64,000 nt of DNA from Phenylobacterium haematophilum (GCF_014196295.1 NZ_JACIDK010000002.1:1-64000), one strand, 5' to 3'; positions 41,042-51,026 are shown, counted from the first letter of the stretch. The notes: generated from the sequence alone by a model not told the origin. A program made the numbers and translations.

Positions 41042-42949
41042 GTGAATTTCAGTAACGCGCGTATCTCGACGAAGTTGATCATGGCGTTCGCCGTGATCCT
41101 TTCGGTCTTCACACTGGCCTCAGCGGCCGTGTTCATGAGCCTCAGCGTCACCGTGAAGGCGGCCGAGCAGAACAATGTGAGCAACCTGAACATCCAGGAC
41201 GTCACCGCGGTGCTTACCTACGCGGTCGAACAGCAGAACGCGGCGCGCGGATTCGCGGCGACGCGCAACGCCGACTTCCTGAAGACCTACGAATCCGACG
41301 GCGCGACGGCCGACAAGAGCCTTGAAGGCTTCGCCAGCCGCACGACGCGGCCGGAGCAGAAGGAGCGCGCCGCGCGTCTGAAGGCCGAACTCGACGCCTG
41401 GCGCGCCAAGAACGGTGAGATCATCACCCTGGCGCGGGATCCGGCCACCGAGTTCCAGGCGCTGGCGATGATCGACGACGTGCGCCTGACCAAGGTGCGC
41501 GAGGTGCAGGGCGAGATCCTGACGGCGCAACGCAAGCTGGTCGCTCAGCGCTGGCAGGAACAACAGGACGCCATCAGCCACGCGCGCATGACTCTCGTCG
41601 GCGGCAGCCTGCTGGCGATCCTGGCGGCGGCGGCCATGGCGTGGCTGCTGTCGCGGGCCATCGCTACGCCGGTCAACGCCATGACCCGCACGATGGACAG
41701 GCTGGCGGGCGGCGACAACACCGTCGACGTGCCGGCGGTCGGCCGCAAGGACGAGATCGGCCAGATGGCCAACGCCGTTCTGGCCTTCAAGGATGCGGCG
41801 ATCGAGAAGCTGCGGCTCGAGGCCGAGGCCGCCGAACAGCGCGCCGCCGCCGAGGCCGAGCGCCAGGCCCGCGAGGCCGAGAAGGCCCGCGAAGCCGAGC
41901 AGGACGCCATCGCCATCGGCGCCCTGGGCGAGGCCATGGGCAAGCTCGCCCACGGCGACCTTACCCACCGCATCACCGTGGCCTTCGCGCCGAAGGCCGA
42001 GCAGCTGAAGACCGACTTCAACGCCGCCGTCGCCACCCTGCAGGACACCATGCGGGTGATCAGCGGCAACACCACCAGCATGCGCTCGGGCGCCGGCGAG
42101 ATCAGTCAGGCGGCCGACGACCTGTCGCGCCGCACCGAGCAGCAGGCCGCCAGCCTGGAAGAAACCGCCGCGGCGCTCGACGAGATCACCGCGACGGTCC
42201 GAAAGACCGCCGAGGGCGCCAATCACGCCCGCGAAGTGGTCGAGACCGCTCGCACCGACGCCGAGCGCAGCGCCGCCGTCGTGCAGCGCGCGACCGCGGC
42301 GATGGGCGAGATCGAGGAGAGCTCCAAGCAGATCGGCCAGATCATCGGCGTCATCGACGAGATCGCCTTCCAGACCAACCTGCTGGCGCTCAACGCCGGC
42401 GTCGAAGCCGCCCGCGCCGGCGACGCCGGCAAGGGCTTCGCGGTTGTCGCCTCGGAAGTGCGGGCCTTGGCCCAGCGTTCGGCCGAAGCGGCCAAGGAGA
42501 TCAAGACCCTGATCAACGCCTCGACCGCTCAGGTCGGCCAGGGCGTCGACCTGGTCGCCGAGACCGGCAAGGCCCTGCAGCGCATCGCCGCCCAGGTCGC
42601 CGAGATCAACGGTTCGGTGTCGGAGATCGCGGCCAGCGCCCAGGAGCAGGCCGTCGGCCTGCAGCAGGTCAACACCGCCGTTAATCAGATGGATCAGGTT
42701 ACCCAGCAGAATGCGGCCATGGTCGAAGAGTCCACCGCCGCCAGCCATGCGCTCGCCAACGAGGCCGTCGAGCTCGCCCGCCTCATGGGCCAGTTCTCGA
42801 TCGGCCAGGACCAAGGCCGCCCGATCGTCAGCAAGACCCCTGCACGGCGCGTCAGCAAGCCTGCCGCCACCCGGGGGTACAGCTCCGGCGCCGCCACCGC
42901 GGCGAAACTCGAGCCGGTCGGAGAAACCGACACTTGGGAGGAATTCTGA
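41042..42949 (+). CDS. methyl-accepting chemotaxis protein with CHASE3-like sensor
   Basis: A 635-aa MCP. Two membrane helices ([20 protein letters not shown] near the start; [19 protein letters not shown] around 190) flank a helical periplasmic domain of about 140 residues resembling CHASE3/4HB. HAMP follows, a second HAMP-like stretch, and a class with the conserved hairpin tip ([27 protein letters not shown]). The protein ends in WEEF, a likely CheR/CheB tether like NWETF. GTG 41042 follows GGGGG. cheW overlaps it. Confidence 0.93.
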   Translation: MNFSNARISTKLIMAFAVILSVFTLASAAVFMSLSVTVKAAEQNNVSNLNIQDVTAVLTYAVEQQNAARGFAATRNADFLKTYESDGATADKSLEGFASRTTRPEQKERAARLKAELDAWRAKNGEIITLARDPATEFQALAMIDDVRLTKVREVQGEILTAQRKLVAQRWQEQQDAISHARMTLVGGSLLAILAAAAMAWLLSRAIATPVNAMTRTMDRLAGGDNTVDVPAVGRKDEIGQMANAVLAFKDAAIEKLRLEAEAAEQRAAAEAERQAREAEKAREAEQDAIAIGALGEAMGKLAHGDLTHRITVAFAPKAEQLKTDFNAAVATLQDTMRVISGNTTSMRSGAGEISQAADDLSRRTEQQAASLEETAAALDEITATVRKTAEGANHAREVVETARTDAERSAAVVQRATAAMGEIEESSKQIGQIIGVIDEIAFQTNLLALNAGVEAARAGDAGKGFAVVASEVRALAQRSAEAAKEIKTLINASTAQVGQGVDLVAETGKALQRIAAQVAEINGSVSEIAASAQEQAVGLQQVNTAVNQMDQVTQQNAAMVEESTAASHALANEAVELARLMGQFSIGQDQGRPIVSKTPARRVSKPAATRGYSSGAATAAKLEPVGETDTWEEF

Positions 42950-43413
42950 TGGAAGCCCAAACACGCATCCCGTCGCCCGGCGCGGAGCTGATCTCGGTCC
43001 GCATCGCCGAGCAGGCCTATGCGATCGACATCATGGCAGTGCGCGAGATCCGCGGCTGGTCGGCGGCGACGCCGCTGCCGCACGCGCCGCCGCACGTGCT
43101 GGGGATGATGAACCTGCGCGGGGCGATTCTTCCGGTGATCGACCTGGGCGCGCGGCTCGGCCTCGGCCCGGCCAACCCCAGCGCCTCGTCGGTGGTGGTG
43201 GTGGCGCAGATCGGCGAAGCCCAGATGGGCCTCGTCGTCGACGCCGTGTCCGACATCCTGACCGTGACCGAGGGGCTGATTCAGCCGCCGCCGGAAGTCG
43301 GCAGCCCCGAATCCACCGCCTATGTCAGCGGCGTGATGACTACCGACACCGGCATCGTCTCGCTGCTTTCGCTTGATCACATCCTGCCGCCGGACATCGC
43401 CGCCGCGGCCTAA
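42949..43413 (+). CDS. cheW: CheW coupling protein
   Basis: A 154-aa protein linking MCPs to CheA: ELISVRIAEQAYAIDIMAVR, EIRGWSAATPLPHAPPHVLG, MMNLRGAILPVIDLGARLGL, LVVDAVSDIL. It starts with ATG overlapping the MCP stop (TGATG) and is followed 52 bases later by a second MCP. No cheA is in the window, so this set probably feeds a remote array. Confidence 0.93.
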   Translation: MEAQTRIPSPGAELISVRIAEQAYAIDIMAVREIRGWSAATPLPHAPPHVLGMMNLRGAILPVIDLGARLGLGPANPSASSVVVVAQIGEAQMGLVVDAVSDILTVTEGLIQPPPEVGSPESTAYVSGVMTTDTGIVSLLSLDHILPPDIAAAA

Positions 43414-43465
43414 CGACCGGTCCGTTCAAGGACCTGCGCAGTTCAGTCAGTTCGTGGGGAACTCA

Positions 43466-45766
43466 ATGTTGGCTCGTCTCTCCATCGCATGGAAGCTCAT
43501 GCTCGCGGCCGGTTGCGCGATCGGCGCGCTGCTGCTGCTGGCTGCGGCCCTGGTCGCCACCAACGCCAGCGGCATGGTCCGCGACCTGTCCAACGACAAC
43601 GCGCAGGCTTTGGCCGGCAAGGCCGCCGCCGAGGTGGCCAGCGACATCGGCGAGATCCAGGGGCTGGGCCGTTCGATGGCCCAGACCCTCGGCGCGGCCC
43701 ACGCCGCCGGCGTCCGCGACCGCAAGGTGCTGAGCGAGATGATCAAGCCGGCTGCCTCGGCCTCGCCGATGATCCTCGGCGCCTGGTTCATGGAAGTCCC
43801 GAATGCGCTGGACGGCCAGGACGAGGCGCACATGGGCCAGGTCGACACCGGCTCCAACAAGCTCGGCCAGTTCACGCCCTACTGGGTGAACAACAACGGT
43901 TCGCTGAGCCTGGAGCCGCTGGACACCGGCAGCGACTACGAACAGCCGTTCTATCAGACCAGCTTCCAGAGCCAGAAGGCCGCGATCGTCGAGCCGTATC
44001 CCTATGAGGTGGGCGGCAAGACCATCTCGATGACCTCGGTGACCTTCCCGGTCATGTCGAACGGCCAACTGATCGGCGTCGCCGGCATCGACCTGGCGCT
44101 GGACGACGTCTCCAAGCAGCTCGACGTGCTGCGCCCGTTCGGCGACGGCCGCGTGATGCTGGTTTCGCCGGCCGCCAACTGGGTCTCTCACCCGGACGCC
44201 AAGCTGCGCATGAAGCCCTATGCCGACACCGGCGTCGCCGAGTTGAAGGACGCGATGTCGAGCGGCAAGTCCGTGCTGCTCAGCGGCCTGGACCAGCCGG
44301 CCGGCAAGGTCGAGCGCCTGGTCACGCCGGCCCCGCTGCCGGGCCTGAACTCGACCTGGGCGGTGGTCATGGATGTGCCGACCGCGCACATCACCGGTCC
44401 GGCCCGCCAGCTGGCGATCTGGCTCGCGGTGGGCGGCGTCGTGATCCTGGCCCTGGTGCTCGGATCGCTGTTCGTCGCGGTCGGCAAGCTGGTGCGCCAG
44501 CCGCTGGCCGGCATCACCGCGGCGGTGGGCGAGCTCTCAGCCGGCCGCTATGACAAGCCGGTGGGCGGCGCCGACAAGCACGACGAAGTCGGCGAGATCG
44601 CCCGCGCGCTGGAAGGCTTCCGCCACGGCCTGGCCGAGAACCGCGCCCTGCGCGCCGGTCAGGAGGCGGCCAACGCCCAGGCCGAGTCCGAGCGCCGCCG
44701 CGCCGAGGCCGAACGCGCCGCCGTCGCCGAGCAGCAGAACGTGGTGGTCGGCGCCCTGGCGCGGGCGCTGGAGCGCTTGGCGCAAGGCGACCTCACCGCT
44801 CGCGTCGATGCCCAGGTGGCCCCGGAATACGAGGCCCTGAAACACGACTTCAACGTCGCCATGAGCCAGCTGCAGAACACCATGGGCGTGGTGGTCGGTG
44901 CGACCTCGAGCATGCGCTCGGGCGCAGACGAAATCAGCAAGGCGGCCGACGACCTGTCGCGCCGCACCGAGCAGCAGGCCGCCAGCCTGGAAGAGACCGC
45001 CGCGGCGCTCGACCAGATCACCGCGACGGTCCGAAAGACCGCCGAGGGCGCCAATCACGCGCAAGGCGTTGTCGCCACGGCCCGCTCGAACGCCGCCGAG
45101 AGCGCCAACGTCGTGCAGCGCGCGACCGCGGCGATGGGCGAGATCGAGGAGAGCTCCAAGCAGATCGGCCAGATCATCGGCGTCATCGACGAGATCGCCT
45201 TCCAGACCAACCTGCTGGCCCTGAACGCCGGCGTCGAAGCCGCCCGGGCCGGGGAAGCGGGCCGCGGCTTCGCGGTCGTGGCCTCGGAAGTGCGGGCCCT
45301 GGCCCAGCGCTCGGCCGAAGCGGCCAAGGAGATCAAAACCCTGATCAACGCCTCGTCGGCGCAGGTCGGCCAGGGCGTGAGCCTGGTGGCCGACACCGGC
45401 AAGGCGCTGCAGCTGATCGTCAGTCAGGTGGCCGAGATCAACGGCATCGTCACCGAGATCGCCGCCAGCGCCCAGGAGCAGGCGGTCGGCCTGCAGCAGG
45501 TCAACACCGCGGTCAACCAGATGGACCAGGTGACCCAGCAGAACGCGGCCATGGTCGAGGAATCGACCGCCGCCAGCCACTCGCTGGCCGGCGAAGCGGT
45601 CGAGCTCGCCCGCCTGATCGGTCAGTTCAAGACCGGCGAGCAAGGCGCCGCGGCCGCCGCGCCGCCGCCGGCTCCGCGCCAGCGCCCGGCCCCGCGCCTG
45701 GCCGTGGCCGGAGGCGGATCGCGCGCCGCCGCTCCGCCCGCCGAAGCGGGCTGGGAAGAGTTCTGA
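43466..45766 (+). CDS. methyl-accepting chemotaxis protein with dCache sensor
   Basis: A 766-aa MCP. Helix 1 (LMLAAGCAIGALLLLAAALV), a 300-residue periplasmic double-Cache domain (FTPYWVNNNGSLSLEPLDTG, YEQPFYQTSF, GVAGIDLALDDVS) suited to amino acids or other small ligands, helix 2, HAMP, and the signalling hairpin. It ends WEEF. The signalling part is nearly identical in DNA to the preceding MCP. ATG 43466 follows GGGGA; the upstream open frame overlaps cheW and is not used. Confidence 0.94.
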   Translation: MLARLSIAWKLMLAAGCAIGALLLLAAALVATNASGMVRDLSNDNAQALAGKAAAEVASDIGEIQGLGRSMAQTLGAAHAAGVRDRKVLSEMIKPAASASPMILGAWFMEVPNALDGQDEAHMGQVDTGSNKLGQFTPYWVNNNGSLSLEPLDTGSDYEQPFYQTSFQSQKAAIVEPYPYEVGGKTISMTSVTFPVMSNGQLIGVAGIDLALDDVSKQLDVLRPFGDGRVMLVSPAANWVSHPDAKLRMKPYADTGVAELKDAMSSGKSVLLSGLDQPAGKVERLVTPAPLPGLNSTWAVVMDVPTAHITGPARQLAIWLAVGGVVILALVLGSLFVAVGKLVRQPLAGITAAVGELSAGRYDKPVGGADKHDEVGEIARALEGFRHGLAENRALRAGQEAANAQAESERRRAEAERAAVAEQQNVVVGALARALERLAQGDLTARVDAQVAPEYEALKHDFNVAMSQLQNTMGVVVGATSSMRSGADEISKAADDLSRRTEQQAASLEETAAALDQITATVRKTAEGANHAQGVVATARSNAAESANVVQRATAAMGEIEESSKQIGQIIGVIDEIAFQTNLLALNAGVEAARAGEAGRGFAVVASEVRALAQRSAEAAKEIKTLINASSAQVGQGVSLVADTGKALQLIVSQVAEINGIVTEIAASAQEQAVGLQQVNTAVNQMDQVTQQNAAMVEESTAASHSLAGEAVELARLIGQFKTGEQGAAAAAPPPAPRQRPAPRLAVAGGGSRAAAPPAEAGWEEF

Positions 45767-46051
45767 TCAGGCGGTCGGCGGCGGGCCGAACACGGCGTAC
45801 GCCGCCGGCTCGTCCAGGCCGTCGATCTCGAGCAGCTTGAGCCGCGCGCTTTCGCCTGAGACGATTCTCAGCGCCGATTTCGGGCGCTTCAGGGTCTTGG
45901 CCAGCAGGGCGACGACGGCGGCGTTGGCCGCGCCGTCGCTGGGCGGGGCCGATACTCGCACTCTCAGATAGGGGCGGCCCTCGGGATCGAGGGTCCAGCC
46001 GTCCACGCCGTCGCGGCCGCCCTTGGGCGTCACCCGCACGGCCAGGCGCAT
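45767..46051 (-). CDS. DUF167/YggU-family protein
   Basis: A 94-aa protein with VRVTPKGGRDGVDGW, VRVSAPPSDGAANAAVVALL, AKTLKRPKSALRIVSGESAR, the standard DUF167 blocks. Function unknown; usually behind a YggT gene, as here (four bases apart). Stop abuts the MCP stop in convergent orientation. Confidence 0.9.
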   Translation of the reverse strand: MRLAVRVTPKGGRDGVDGWTLDPEGRPYLRVRVSAPPSDGAANAAVVALLAKTLKRPKSALRIVSGESARLKLLEIDGLDEPAAYAVFGPPPTA

Positions 46052-46055
46052 CGGC

Positions 46056-46367
46056 CTAGCCGAGGCCCATCAGCGCGCCGGCGGCGGCCGGCAGCAGATA
46101 GCGCTGGATGCCCGAGATCACCAGGATGGCGATCACCGGGCTGATGTCGACGCCGCCGAGCGAGGGGATGATCTTCTGGAACGGGGCCAGCACCGGCCGC
46201 GTCACCGCATCGAGGAACCGCGCGACGTTGTAGACGAACTGGTTGCGCAGGTTGATCACGTCGAAGGCGACCAGCCAGGACAGTATCGCGTTCGCGATGA
46301 GCGCGAACACCAGCAGACCGAGGATCGCGTTGAGGATGTAGAAGATAAAGCCGACCAGCGGGGCCAT
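46056..46367 (-). CDS. YggT-family membrane protein
   Basis: A 103-aa protein with two membrane helices and the YggT signature (FIFYILNAILGLLVFALIAN, AILSWLV, FLDAVTRPVLAPFQKIIPSL, GGVDISPVIAILVI). The family is linked to osmotic stress and division-site assembly in various bacteria. ATG 46367 chosen as the family N terminus; a longer frame extends toward tRNA-Ala. Confidence 0.88.
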   Translation of the reverse strand: MAPLVGFIFYILNAILGLLVFALIANAILSWLVAFDVINLRNQFVYNVARFLDAVTRPVLAPFQKIIPSLGGVDISPVIAILVISGIQRYLLPAAAGALMGLG

Positions 46368-46492
46368 CAGAAAATCCGAGTGGAATGGGCCTCCTGTATC
46401 GGCTGGCGCGGCGGCGCTGGCAAGTCGTGACGCCGCAACCTCGATCACCCGCTTGACAGACCCCGCCTTCGCCTCCTAAGTCCGCGCCTCCT

Positions 46493-46568
46493 GGGGCCGT
46501 AGCTCAGTTGGTAGAGCGCCTCGTTCGCAATGAGGAGGTCAGGGGTTCGACTCCCCTCGGCTCCACCA
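46493..46568 (+). tRNA. tRNA-Ala(CGC)
   Basis: 76 bases with acceptor GGGGCCG/CGGCTCC containing the G3:U70 alanine identity pair, anticodon loop TTCGCAA (anticodon CGC, reads GCG), T arm AGGGG-TTCGACT-CCCCT and encoded CCA. Confidence 0.97.
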
Positions 46569-46585
46569 ATTCCTCTCGGAATTGG
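46566..46585. terminator. hairpin at the tRNA-Ala 3' end
   Basis: CCAATTCC and GGAATTGG form an 8-base stem around TCTC, beginning within the tRNA CCA. No T run; may end the tRNA transcript or aid processing. Confidence 0.4.
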
Positions 46586-46610
46586 TCGAACCTCAGGAAA
46601 TCTTGGACAG

Positions 46611-47027
46611 TCAGATCTTTGTGCCGAGGCCGTCCTCGGTCAGGACGCCGTCGAAGTGCTCTTCGCTGGCTTCGGCTTCGGCCTTGGTGGCGCGCACGAT
46701 CCCGTCGCGGTGCTCGGGCGGGCTGTAGAGGGTGTAGAGCCGCAGGGCCTTGTCGCCGGTGTTGATGACGTTGTGGCGGGCGCCGGCCGGGACGATGATC
46801 GCGAAGTCGGCCTTCACCTTGGTCTTCACTCCGTCGATCAAGACCTCGCCCTTGCCTTTCTCGATGCGGAAGAACTGGTCGTGGGTGTCGTGCACCTCCT
46901 CGCCGATCTCTTCGCCCGGCTTCAGGGACATCAGGACCAGCTGCAGGTGCTTGCCCGTGTAGAGCACGCGGCGGAAGTCCTTGTTGCTCTCGGTCAGCTC
47001 CTCGATGTCGTCGACAAAGCCCTTCAT
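46611..47027 (-). CDS. cupin-domain protein
   Basis: A 138-aa cupin: motif 1 GEEIGEEVHDTHDQFFRIEKG with Glu/His ligands, motif 2 VPAGARHNVINTGD. Resembles small cupins annotated as mannose-6-phosphate isomerase-like or quercetinase-like; catalysis undefined. ATG follows AAGGA. Confidence 0.85.
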   Translation of the reverse strand: MKGFVDDIEELTESNKDFRRVLYTGKHLQLVLMSLKPGEEIGEEVHDTHDQFFRIEKGKGEVLIDGVKTKVKADFAIIVPAGARHNVINTGDKALRLYTLYSPPEHRDGIVRATKAEAEASEEHFDGVLTEDGLGTKI

Positions 47028-47129
47028 GGCGCGTCCTTTCCTGATGCTGCTTGGCGTCCAGCCTGACCCTGCGGGACGGCGCGGACCTTGATGCAAATCA
47101 AGACCGCGCCGGTGACCGCCCGATGACGG

Positions 47130-47996
47130 TCAAGCCTGAGCGACCGTAACAGGAATTTTCAGGAACACGTTCCCCGCCAGGCTGGCGGGCGGCAGGGCGC
47201 CGGCGCGGATGTTCACCTGCAGCGAGGGCAGGATCAGGGTCGGGGCGGCCAGGGTCGCGTCGCGGCTCTCGCGCATGGCGACGAACTCGCCTTCGTTCAC
47301 GCCGTCACGGACGTGGACGTTGCCGGCCCGCTGCGCCGCCACGGTGGTCTCCCAGGCGAAGGTTTCGCGTCCGGCCGGCAGGTAGTCGTGGCCGACGAAA
47401 ATCCGGGTGTCGCTCGGCAGGGCGAGGATCTTGCGGGTCGAGCGATAGAGCGTGGCCGCATCGCCCCCAGGAAAGTCGGCCCGTGCGGTGCCGTAATCGG
47501 GCATGAACAGGGTGTCGCCCACGAAGGCGGCGTCGCCGATCAGATAGGTGACGCAGGCCGGGGTGTGGCCCGGCGTGTGCAGCACGCCGATCTCGAGCGC
47601 GCCCAGCGGCAGGACGTCGCCCTCGTCGAGCAGGCGGTCGAACACCCGGCCGTCGTCGGCCACGTCGTCGGCCTCGAAGCGCGGAATGAAAGTCTTCTGC
47701 ACCTCGGTGATGCGTGCTCCGATCACCACCGCCGCGCCGGTCCGGCGGCGGATATAGTCGGCCGCCGAGAGGTGGTCGGCGTGGGCGTGGGTCTCCAGCA
47801 CATAGGCCAGGGTCAGGCCCTGCTCGCGAACCGCGGCCAGAACCGCGTCGGCCGAGCCGGTCGAGAGGCGGGCGGCCTTGGGCTCGAAATCGAGCACCGG
47901 GTCGATCACCGCCGCCACCCGGGTCGCCGGGTCGCTGACCAGGTGGGTCGCGGTCGAGGTGGCCTTGTCGAAGAATGTCTGTACGTGTGGGGTCAT
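47130..47996 (-). CDS. persulfide dioxygenase-like metallo-beta-lactamase (Blh/ETHE1 type)
   Basis: A 288-aa MBL-fold hydrolase/dioxygenase: THLVSDPATRVAAVIDPVLD, ETHAHADHLSAADYIRRRTG, HTPGHTPACVTYLIG, FVGDTLFMPDYGTARADFPG. This is the Blh type found with BigR in Xylella and Agrobacterium; it oxidises glutathione persulfide to sulfite. Divergent from the ArsR-type regulator gene with 73 bases between, sharing a promoter region. Confidence 0.9.
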   Translation of the reverse strand: MTPHVQTFFDKATSTATHLVSDPATRVAAVIDPVLDFEPKAARLSTGSADAVLAAVREQGLTLAYVLETHAHADHLSAADYIRRRTGAAVVIGARITEVQKTFIPRFEADDVADDGRVFDRLLDEGDVLPLGALEIGVLHTPGHTPACVTYLIGDAAFVGDTLFMPDYGTARADFPGGDAATLYRSTRKILALPSDTRIFVGHDYLPAGRETFAWETTVAAQRAGNVHVRDGVNEGEFVAMRESRDATLAAPTLILPSLQVNIRAGALPPASLAGNVFLKIPVTVAQA

Positions 47997-48021
47997 GGTC
48001 GGAGCCTCCTTCGGCGTCGGT

Positions 48022-48062
48022 CAACATATAAGAACTTGCTAAATTAGAAACAACTCATATAT
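48022..48062. promoter_or_regulatory. AT-rich BigR-type operator region
   Basis: An AT-rich island between the divergent MBL and ArsR genes contains CATATA at 48025 and CATATAT at 48056. BigR/SqrR regulators bind AT-rich dyads at exactly this position in related clusters. Confidence 0.55.
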
Positions 48063-48069
48063 TCCGGCC

Positions 48070-48438
48070 ATGTTCGATCTCGCGAACTTCGACATCACCC
48101 GTTTCGAGTCCAGCGCCGGGGAAGCCGCAAAGCTTCTACGGGCGCTCGGCAATGAGCGGCGGTTGATGATCCTGTGCCAGTTGACCGAAGGCGAGCGATC
48201 GGTGGGCGAACTGCTGCCCCTGGTCGGTCTCTCGCAATCGGCGCTTTCGCAGCACCTGGCGGTGCTGCGCGAGGAAGCCGTCGTGGCCACGCGCCGCGAA
48301 GGCCAGACTATCTGGTACCGGATCGCCGACCCCGCCGCGATGAAGGTGGTGGCGACGCTCGCGGAGATCTTCTGTCCTCCAGACATGAAGAAGGCCGATG
48401 ACCGTTCCGACTCAACTGAACCCCAAGGATGTCGCTGA
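48070..48438 (+). CDS. bigR: BigR/SqrR-like ArsR-family persulfide sensor
   Basis: A 122-aa winged-helix repressor: LLRALGNERRLMILCQLTEG, SQSALSQHLAVLREEAVVAT, RREGQTIWYRIADP. Cys36 and Cys102 match the two cysteines of BigR and SqrR that form a disulfide or tetrasulfide link with reactive sulfur species. It should repress both the MBL gene and its own operon. Overlaps the rhodanese gene by 41 bases. Confidence 0.9.
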   Translation: MFDLANFDITRFESSAGEAAKLLRALGNERRLMILCQLTEGERSVGELLPLVGLSQSALSQHLAVLREEAVVATRREGQTIWYRIADPAAMKVVATLAEIFCPPDMKKADDRSDSTEPQGCR

Positions 48439-48928
48439 CCTGTTGGCTCAAGGCCGGGCGGTGCTGTTCGACGTCCGCGACCCGGACGAATTCGCCCGCC
48501 GTCACGTGAAGGGCGCGCGACTGCGCCCGCTGGCCAGCCTTGGCGCCGCGCCCCTCGACATTCCTCCGGGCGCGATGCCGATCTTCACCTGCCGCTCGGG
48601 AATGCGGACGGCCGCCAACTGCGCCCAGCTGGCCGCCGCCAGCGGCGGCGAGGCCATCGTGCTGGCCGGCGGCGTCGACGGCTGGGCGGCCGCGGGGCTG
48701 CCCCTGGTCGAAGACCGCAAGGCGCCGCTGGAGATGATGCGACAGGTGCAGATCGCCGCCGGGGGCCTGGTGCTGATCGGCGTCGGTCTGGGCCTGCTGG
48801 TCCATCCGGGCTTCTTCGGCCTGGCGGCCTTCGTCGGCGCGGGCCTGACTTTCGCCGGCGCCACCGGCTTCTGCGGCATGGCGCGGCTGCTGGCCCTGGC
48901 CCCCTGGAACCGTCCCGCGAGGAGCTAA
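48398..48928 (+). CDS. rhodanese-DUF2892 membrane protein
   Basis: A 176-aa protein: rhodanese domain (VLFDVRDPDEFARRHVKGAR; active-site Cys in FTCRSGMRTA; VLAGGVDGWAAAGLPL) then two C-terminal helices forming DUF2892 (GLVLIGVGLGLLVHPGFFGL). It moves sulfane sulfur between carriers at the membrane. Part of the BigR operon. Confidence 0.92.
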   Translation: MTVPTQLNPKDVADLLAQGRAVLFDVRDPDEFARRHVKGARLRPLASLGAAPLDIPPGAMPIFTCRSGMRTAANCAQLAAASGGEAIVLAGGVDGWAAAGLPLVEDRKAPLEMMRQVQIAAGGLVLIGVGLGLLVHPGFFGLAAFVGAGLTFAGATGFCGMARLLALAPWNRPARS

Positions 48929-48931
48929 ATC

Positions 48932-49708
48932 ATGGACCCCCTGGTCGTTAGCCTGGCGCTCGCGGCGGCGGGCGGCGCGCTGATCGGCCTGCTGCTGTCG
49001 GTGTTCGGCGGCGGCGGCTCGGTGCTGGCCACGCCGCTGCTGCTCTATGTGGTCGGTGTGCGCGATCCCCATGTGGCGATCGGCACCTCGGCGGCCGCCG
49101 TGGCTGTCAACGCCCTGGTCGGACTCGGCGCCCAGGCCAAGGCCGGTCGCGTAAAGTGGCCCTGCGCCCTGGTGTTCGGCGGTGCGGGCCTGGCCGGCTC
49201 GCTGGTCGGGGCGCACCTGGCCAAGATGATCGACGGCGGCCAACTGATCCTGTGGTTCGCCGGGGCCATGGCGCTGGTCGGCCTGTCGATGCTGGCCCCC
49301 AAGAAGGACGAGGGTGATCCCGGCGTGCGGCTCGATGCGGCGCTAACTCGCAAGCTCGCGCCGCTGGGTCTTCTGGTCGGCGCGGCGGCCGGGTTCTTCG
49401 GGATCGGCGGCGGCTTCCTGATCGTGCCCGGGCTGATGGCCGCCACGGGCATGACCCTGGCCAACGCCGCGGCCAGTTCGTTGGTCTCGGTGGTGCTGTT
49501 CGGCGCGGCCACCAGCGCCAGCTACGCGATCTCGGGCTTGGTCGACTGGCCGGTGTTCGCGGCCCTGGTCGCCGGGGGCGGTGTCGGCGCGCTGGCTGGC
49601 GGGCCGCTGGCCGCCCGGCTTGCGGGCCACGCAGCGAGCGCCCGCCGAGCGTTCGCGCTGATGGTGCTGGCGACCGCGGCGTATGTCGTCTGGCGGACGC
49701 TCGGCTAG
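48932..49708 (+). CDS. TauE/SafE-family sulfite/sulfonate exporter
   Basis: A 258-aa polytopic permease (about eight helices) with glycine-rich repeats [20 protein letters not shown] and [20 protein letters not shown] typical of TauE/SafE. In BigR clusters it is thought to export sulfite formed by the persulfide dioxygenase. Three bases after the rhodanese gene. Confidence 0.9.
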   Translation: MDPLVVSLALAAAGGALIGLLLSVFGGGGSVLATPLLLYVVGVRDPHVAIGTSAAAVAVNALVGLGAQAKAGRVKWPCALVFGGAGLAGSLVGAHLAKMIDGGQLILWFAGAMALVGLSMLAPKKDEGDPGVRLDAALTRKLAPLGLLVGAAAGFFGIGGGFLIVPGLMAATGMTLANAAASSLVSVVLFGAATSASYAISGLVDWPVFAALVAGGGVGALAGGPLAARLAGHAASARRAFALMVLATAAYVVWRTLG

Positions 49709-50853
49709 GACGCCGCGCGCAGCGGCGGGGCTGTGAAGGACGGCGAGACGTTTGGGAACTTGAGGCTGGTCTCGCCGACTGGATGCTTGAGGTTCAGCTT
49801 TGGGAACAGCAGCTCGGCGACCCGATAAGCTTCCTCCAGGTGCGGATAGCCCGAGGCGATCACGGTATCGACGCCGAGCTGCGCATATTCCTCCAGCCGC
49901 TCGGCGACGGTGTCGGGGTCGCCGACTAGCGCGGTGCCGGCCCCGGTGCGCACCAGTCCTATGCCGGCCCAGAGGTTGGGGCTGACCTCGAGATTGGCGC
50001 GGCTGCCGTTGTGCAGGGCGCTCATCCGCGACTGGCCGACTGAGTCCGAGCCCTTGGCCATCGCCCTTTGGAAGGCTTCGATGGCGTCGTCGGTGACGTA
50101 CTTGATCAGCTCGTTGGCGGCGTCCCAGGCCTGGGCCTCGGTTTCGCGGACGATGACGTGCAGCCGAATGCCGAAGCGGATCGTGCGGCCCCGCTTGGCG
50201 GCGCGTTCGCGCACGTCGTCGATGACCTCCTTGAGCTGGGCCGGCGGCTCGCCCCAGGCCAGGTAGACGTCGACGTGTTGGGCGGCGATCTCGCGGGCGA
50301 TGTCCGAGGAGCCGCCGAACCAGATCGGGGCGTGCGGCTCCTGCACGAACGGGAACAGCAGCCGGCCCTTGTCGATCGACAGGTGCTTGCCCTGGTGTGT
50401 GACGGTCTCGCCGTTGGCCAGCCGCCGCCAGATGTTGAGGAACTCCTCGGTCTGCACGTAGCGTTCGTGGTGGTCGAGGAAGAGGCCGTCGGCGGCCAGG
50501 GCCTGGGGGCTGCCGCCGGTGACGATGTTGACCAGGGCGCGGCCGCCGGTGAGGCGGTCGAGGGCGGCGGCCTGCCGCACGGCTTCCGACGGATGGATCA
50601 GGCCTGGTCGCGCGGCGACCAGCAGGCGCAGGCGCTCGGTGAACGGGGCGATCGAAGCCGCGGTGATCCAGGCGTCGGTGCAGTGGGCGCCGGTCGGCAG
50701 CAGCACGCCGGAATAGCCGAGCCGATCGGCGGCGATCGCGATCTCGCGCAGGTAGCGCGGGGTCGGGGCGCGGTCGGTCTCCGGGTGGCTCAGATAGGCG
50801 TTGTCGCCCGCCGACGGGATGAACCAGAGAAAGTCGAGCGGGGTCTTGGACAT
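49705..50853 (-). CDS. ssuD: SsuD-like FMNH2-dependent alkanesulfonate monooxygenase
   Basis: A 382-aa bacterial-luciferase-like enzyme: [98 protein letters not shown]. SsuD releases sulfite from alkanesulfonates using reduced flavin; no ssuE flavin reductase is adjacent. ATG 50853 follows GGAG. Divergent from a TonB receptor gene, with the motif ATAGGAATA upstream of both. Confidence 0.92.
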   Translation of the reverse strand: MSKTPLDFLWFIPSAGDNAYLSHPETDRAPTPRYLREIAIAADRLGYSGVLLPTGAHCTDAWITAASIAPFTERLRLLVAARPGLIHPSEAVRQAAALDRLTGGRALVNIVTGGSPQALAADGLFLDHHERYVQTEEFLNIWRRLANGETVTHQGKHLSIDKGRLLFPFVQEPHAPIWFGGSSDIAREIAAQHVDVYLAWGEPPAQLKEVIDDVRERAAKRGRTIRFGIRLHVIVRETEAQAWDAANELIKYVTDDAIEAFQRAMAKGSDSVGQSRMSALHNGSRANLEVSPNLWAGIGLVRTGAGTALVGDPDTVAERLEEYAQLGVDTVIASGYPHLEEAYRVAELLFPKLNLKHPVGETSLKFPNVSPSFTAPPLRAAS

Positions 50854-50888
50854 GGGCTTCTCCTGTGCGCCAGCCATGGCGCGGCCCA

Positions 50889-50897
50889 TATTCCTAT
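50889..50897 (-). promoter_or_regulatory. ATAGGAATA motif upstream of ssuD
   Basis: Nine-base motif 36 bases before the SsuD-like start, matched by the plus-strand copy before the TonB receptor; possible shared sulfur-control element or promoter. Confidence 0.4.
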
Positions 50898-51017
50898 CGG
50901 TGCGGTGGGATTAATCGCACTACGAGAAATCCTCATGCGAAACCCCAGGATTCCCAACAATAGCGGGGCCGAAAGCCGCCTTAGAAAAACTGTGGCGACC
51001 TATCTCCCATTTCATCC

Positions 51018-51026
51018 ATAGGAATA
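51018..51026 (+). promoter_or_regulatory. ATAGGAATA motif upstream of the TonB receptor
   Basis: Second copy of the nine-base motif, 164 bases before the receptor start. Confidence 0.4.

Noticed and set aside
41120..42964. 614-aa ORF antisense to the first MCP
   Set aside because: Shadow frame; the MCP on the plus strand is unambiguous.
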